A stretch of DNA of 64,000 nt from Adiantum capillus-veneris (Eukaryota > Streptophyta > Polypodiopsida > Polypodiales > Pteridaceae). Shown piece by piece: positions 63,129-64,000 of the stretch. The translations under genes were made by a program, and so were the position numbers. Each line of letters begins with the position of its first letter. Position 1 is the stretch's first letter. The notes under the pieces are model-generated. The model was not told the DNA's origin. It ran no database searches and saw only the letters and a list, made by a program, of their open reading frames with translations. The stretch lies in contig CM043971.1 in NCBI GenBank assembly GCA_014529385.2, positions 85,107,340 through 85,171,339 on the forward strand. Direction: 5' to 3'.

Positions 63129-64000
63129 ACCATGAAGCTCTCATCCTGCAGAAAGAGGGTTTCCTGCCACAGGTCTACAGATGTAGTTGACCCCTGACCT
63201 GAATGGTTAAACCAATCCTCCACTTCTTTGTTACTCGTTGATGGTCTTAGGCTTTGTCTTATTGCTTGGAAGGTTGCTTCATCAGGTAGTGTCTCCTTGT
63301 ATTTTTCAGCTTTCTCAAAGTATCTTCGGAGGCATTCCATTGGATTGCTGGATGTTTCCATTGCCTCATCATCACTACTATCCTCTGAAACAAATCCACT
63401 CCTCTCCTCTTGGACTCTGGAAATAATAGCCAGGGAGAAATCCTCCCTTAAATAAAAGACACTTTGGACATCATGTAAGAAGATATAGGTCCTGTCTCCA
63501 ATCTTGAAGTCAGGCACAACAGGCAACATCATCTGAGCATGCTTCTTAGTGAAGTTACTGACATCCAATGGAAGTTTGATTTCTGTGGTTTTCACAGAGA
63601 GCATCTTACTTCTTTGTACTTCAATTGCCTCAACCTCAAGGTCGACTGTGTCTTCAACCTCCTCGACTTCTTGCATATGAGTTGTCTCCTCGCATTCTTC
63701 ATCTGGTGCTGCATCCTGCTCCTCTAACACCTCATCAGGATTCTGCATGAGGAATCCAAACAGGCTGTTCAGGTAAATCATAAAGCCAAAGGCTTCGTGA
63801 ATGAGTTTGCATTCTTTTTGGTGCAAAGGGCAGGCTGAATGTCGGTAAGAAGTTGGTAATTCCCTATACTTCTTCAGTCCCTGTCCCTTTCCACCACAGT
63901 CATTTAAATGCACAAGAGTCATAGTAGGCAGAACAACCCTCCCTACCTGCACCATCACTTCAAACTTATCTCTGTAGGACTGCAAGAAATTTAATGTGCT
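62618..64000 (-). CDS. Unknown protein convergent with the DDE-like gene, partial (runs off right edge)
   Basis: The exon 64000-63131 is open (at least 285 codons). It contains HSACPLHQKECKLIHEAFGF, an acidic stretch (EEQDAAPDEECEETTH), KLPLDVSNFTKKHAQMMLPV, DFKIGDRTYIFLHDVQSVFY and MECLRRYFEKAEKYKETLPD. An 85-base GT-AG intron (63130-63046), more than half of it (TC)n, leads in phase 0 to SWIADKDDFLRRRTREYRGR. A likely frameshift near 62957 then joins VVFHNSMSQEGSIATYTFKT, PKSADKVILVDKVFARDCFG and a stop at 62618. I recognise no domain. Only 63 bp separates its end from the DDE-like gene, which suggests one transposable unit. Confidence 0.5.
63077..63126. repeat. (GA)n array forming most of a small intron
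   Basis: About 50 bases of GA on plus, hence (TC)n on the coding strand, between GTAAC and a CAG acceptor. It stands where a polypyrimidine tract would be, although at the 5' side. Confidence 0.8.

Overview
The window is nuclear plant DNA made almost entirely of transposable elements and long GA/TC microsatellites; I found no convincing host gene. The plant assignment rests on the element set: an Ogre/Tat-type Ty3 element with a second RNase H, a chromovirus with a C-terminal chromodomain, Ty1/copia, CACTA elements with the plant modules Transposase_21 (tnp2), DUF4218, DUF4216 and Transposase_24, and a primer-binding site matching plant tRNA-Asp. The extreme (GA)n content and many decayed families suggest a large repeat-rich genome. 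A fern is my best guess, held loosely.

Layout. 1-1924 is the end of a CACTA element running off the left edge. Its outer flank (1925-3000) and the element itself recur inverted at 48000-50958. 3410-4020 is a composite GA minisatellite, followed by a minus-strand LINE (4021-7844) with an intact ORF2. A copia pol relic lies at 10091-12441. The 5' half of an Ogre/Tat pol (12614-14486) is split from its 3' half (26450-28316) by a 12-kb insertion with matching target duplications. Nested in that insertion is a 5992-bp CACTA element (19476-25467) with a perfect GAG target duplication. A long putative Ogre LTR (28346-30820), including about 1 kb of nearly pure pyrimidine, abuts a chromovirus array (30821 to about 40340) in which two elements share an LTR. 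40360-47900 is non-coding: tandem repeats, an LTR end with its PBS, a SINE-like head, AT-rich DNA and a copia LTR. A second large CACTA element (49010-55458) interrupts a Ty3 gag. Beyond it are an extra upstream ORF, a PBS and an inverted partner of the Ogre LTR (55459-58552).

The right edge (58964-64000) holds the least familiar system. A plus-strand, intron-containing gene has a Myb/trihelix-like domain, a coiled coil and a DDE-transposase-like body with a CxxC pair and an ExxH motif. It converges, 63 bp apart, on a minus-strand gene of unknown function. Across 855 codons the plus-strand gene keeps splice phase and has no frameshift, yet carries five TAG/TAA codons that could each be a former glutamine codon.

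The two large CACTA copies carry complementary deletions: one lost the tnp2 transposase body, the other most of the Transposase_24 gene. GA/TC arrays sit at the ends of several homologous blocks, suggesting that they act as breakpoints or insertion sites.
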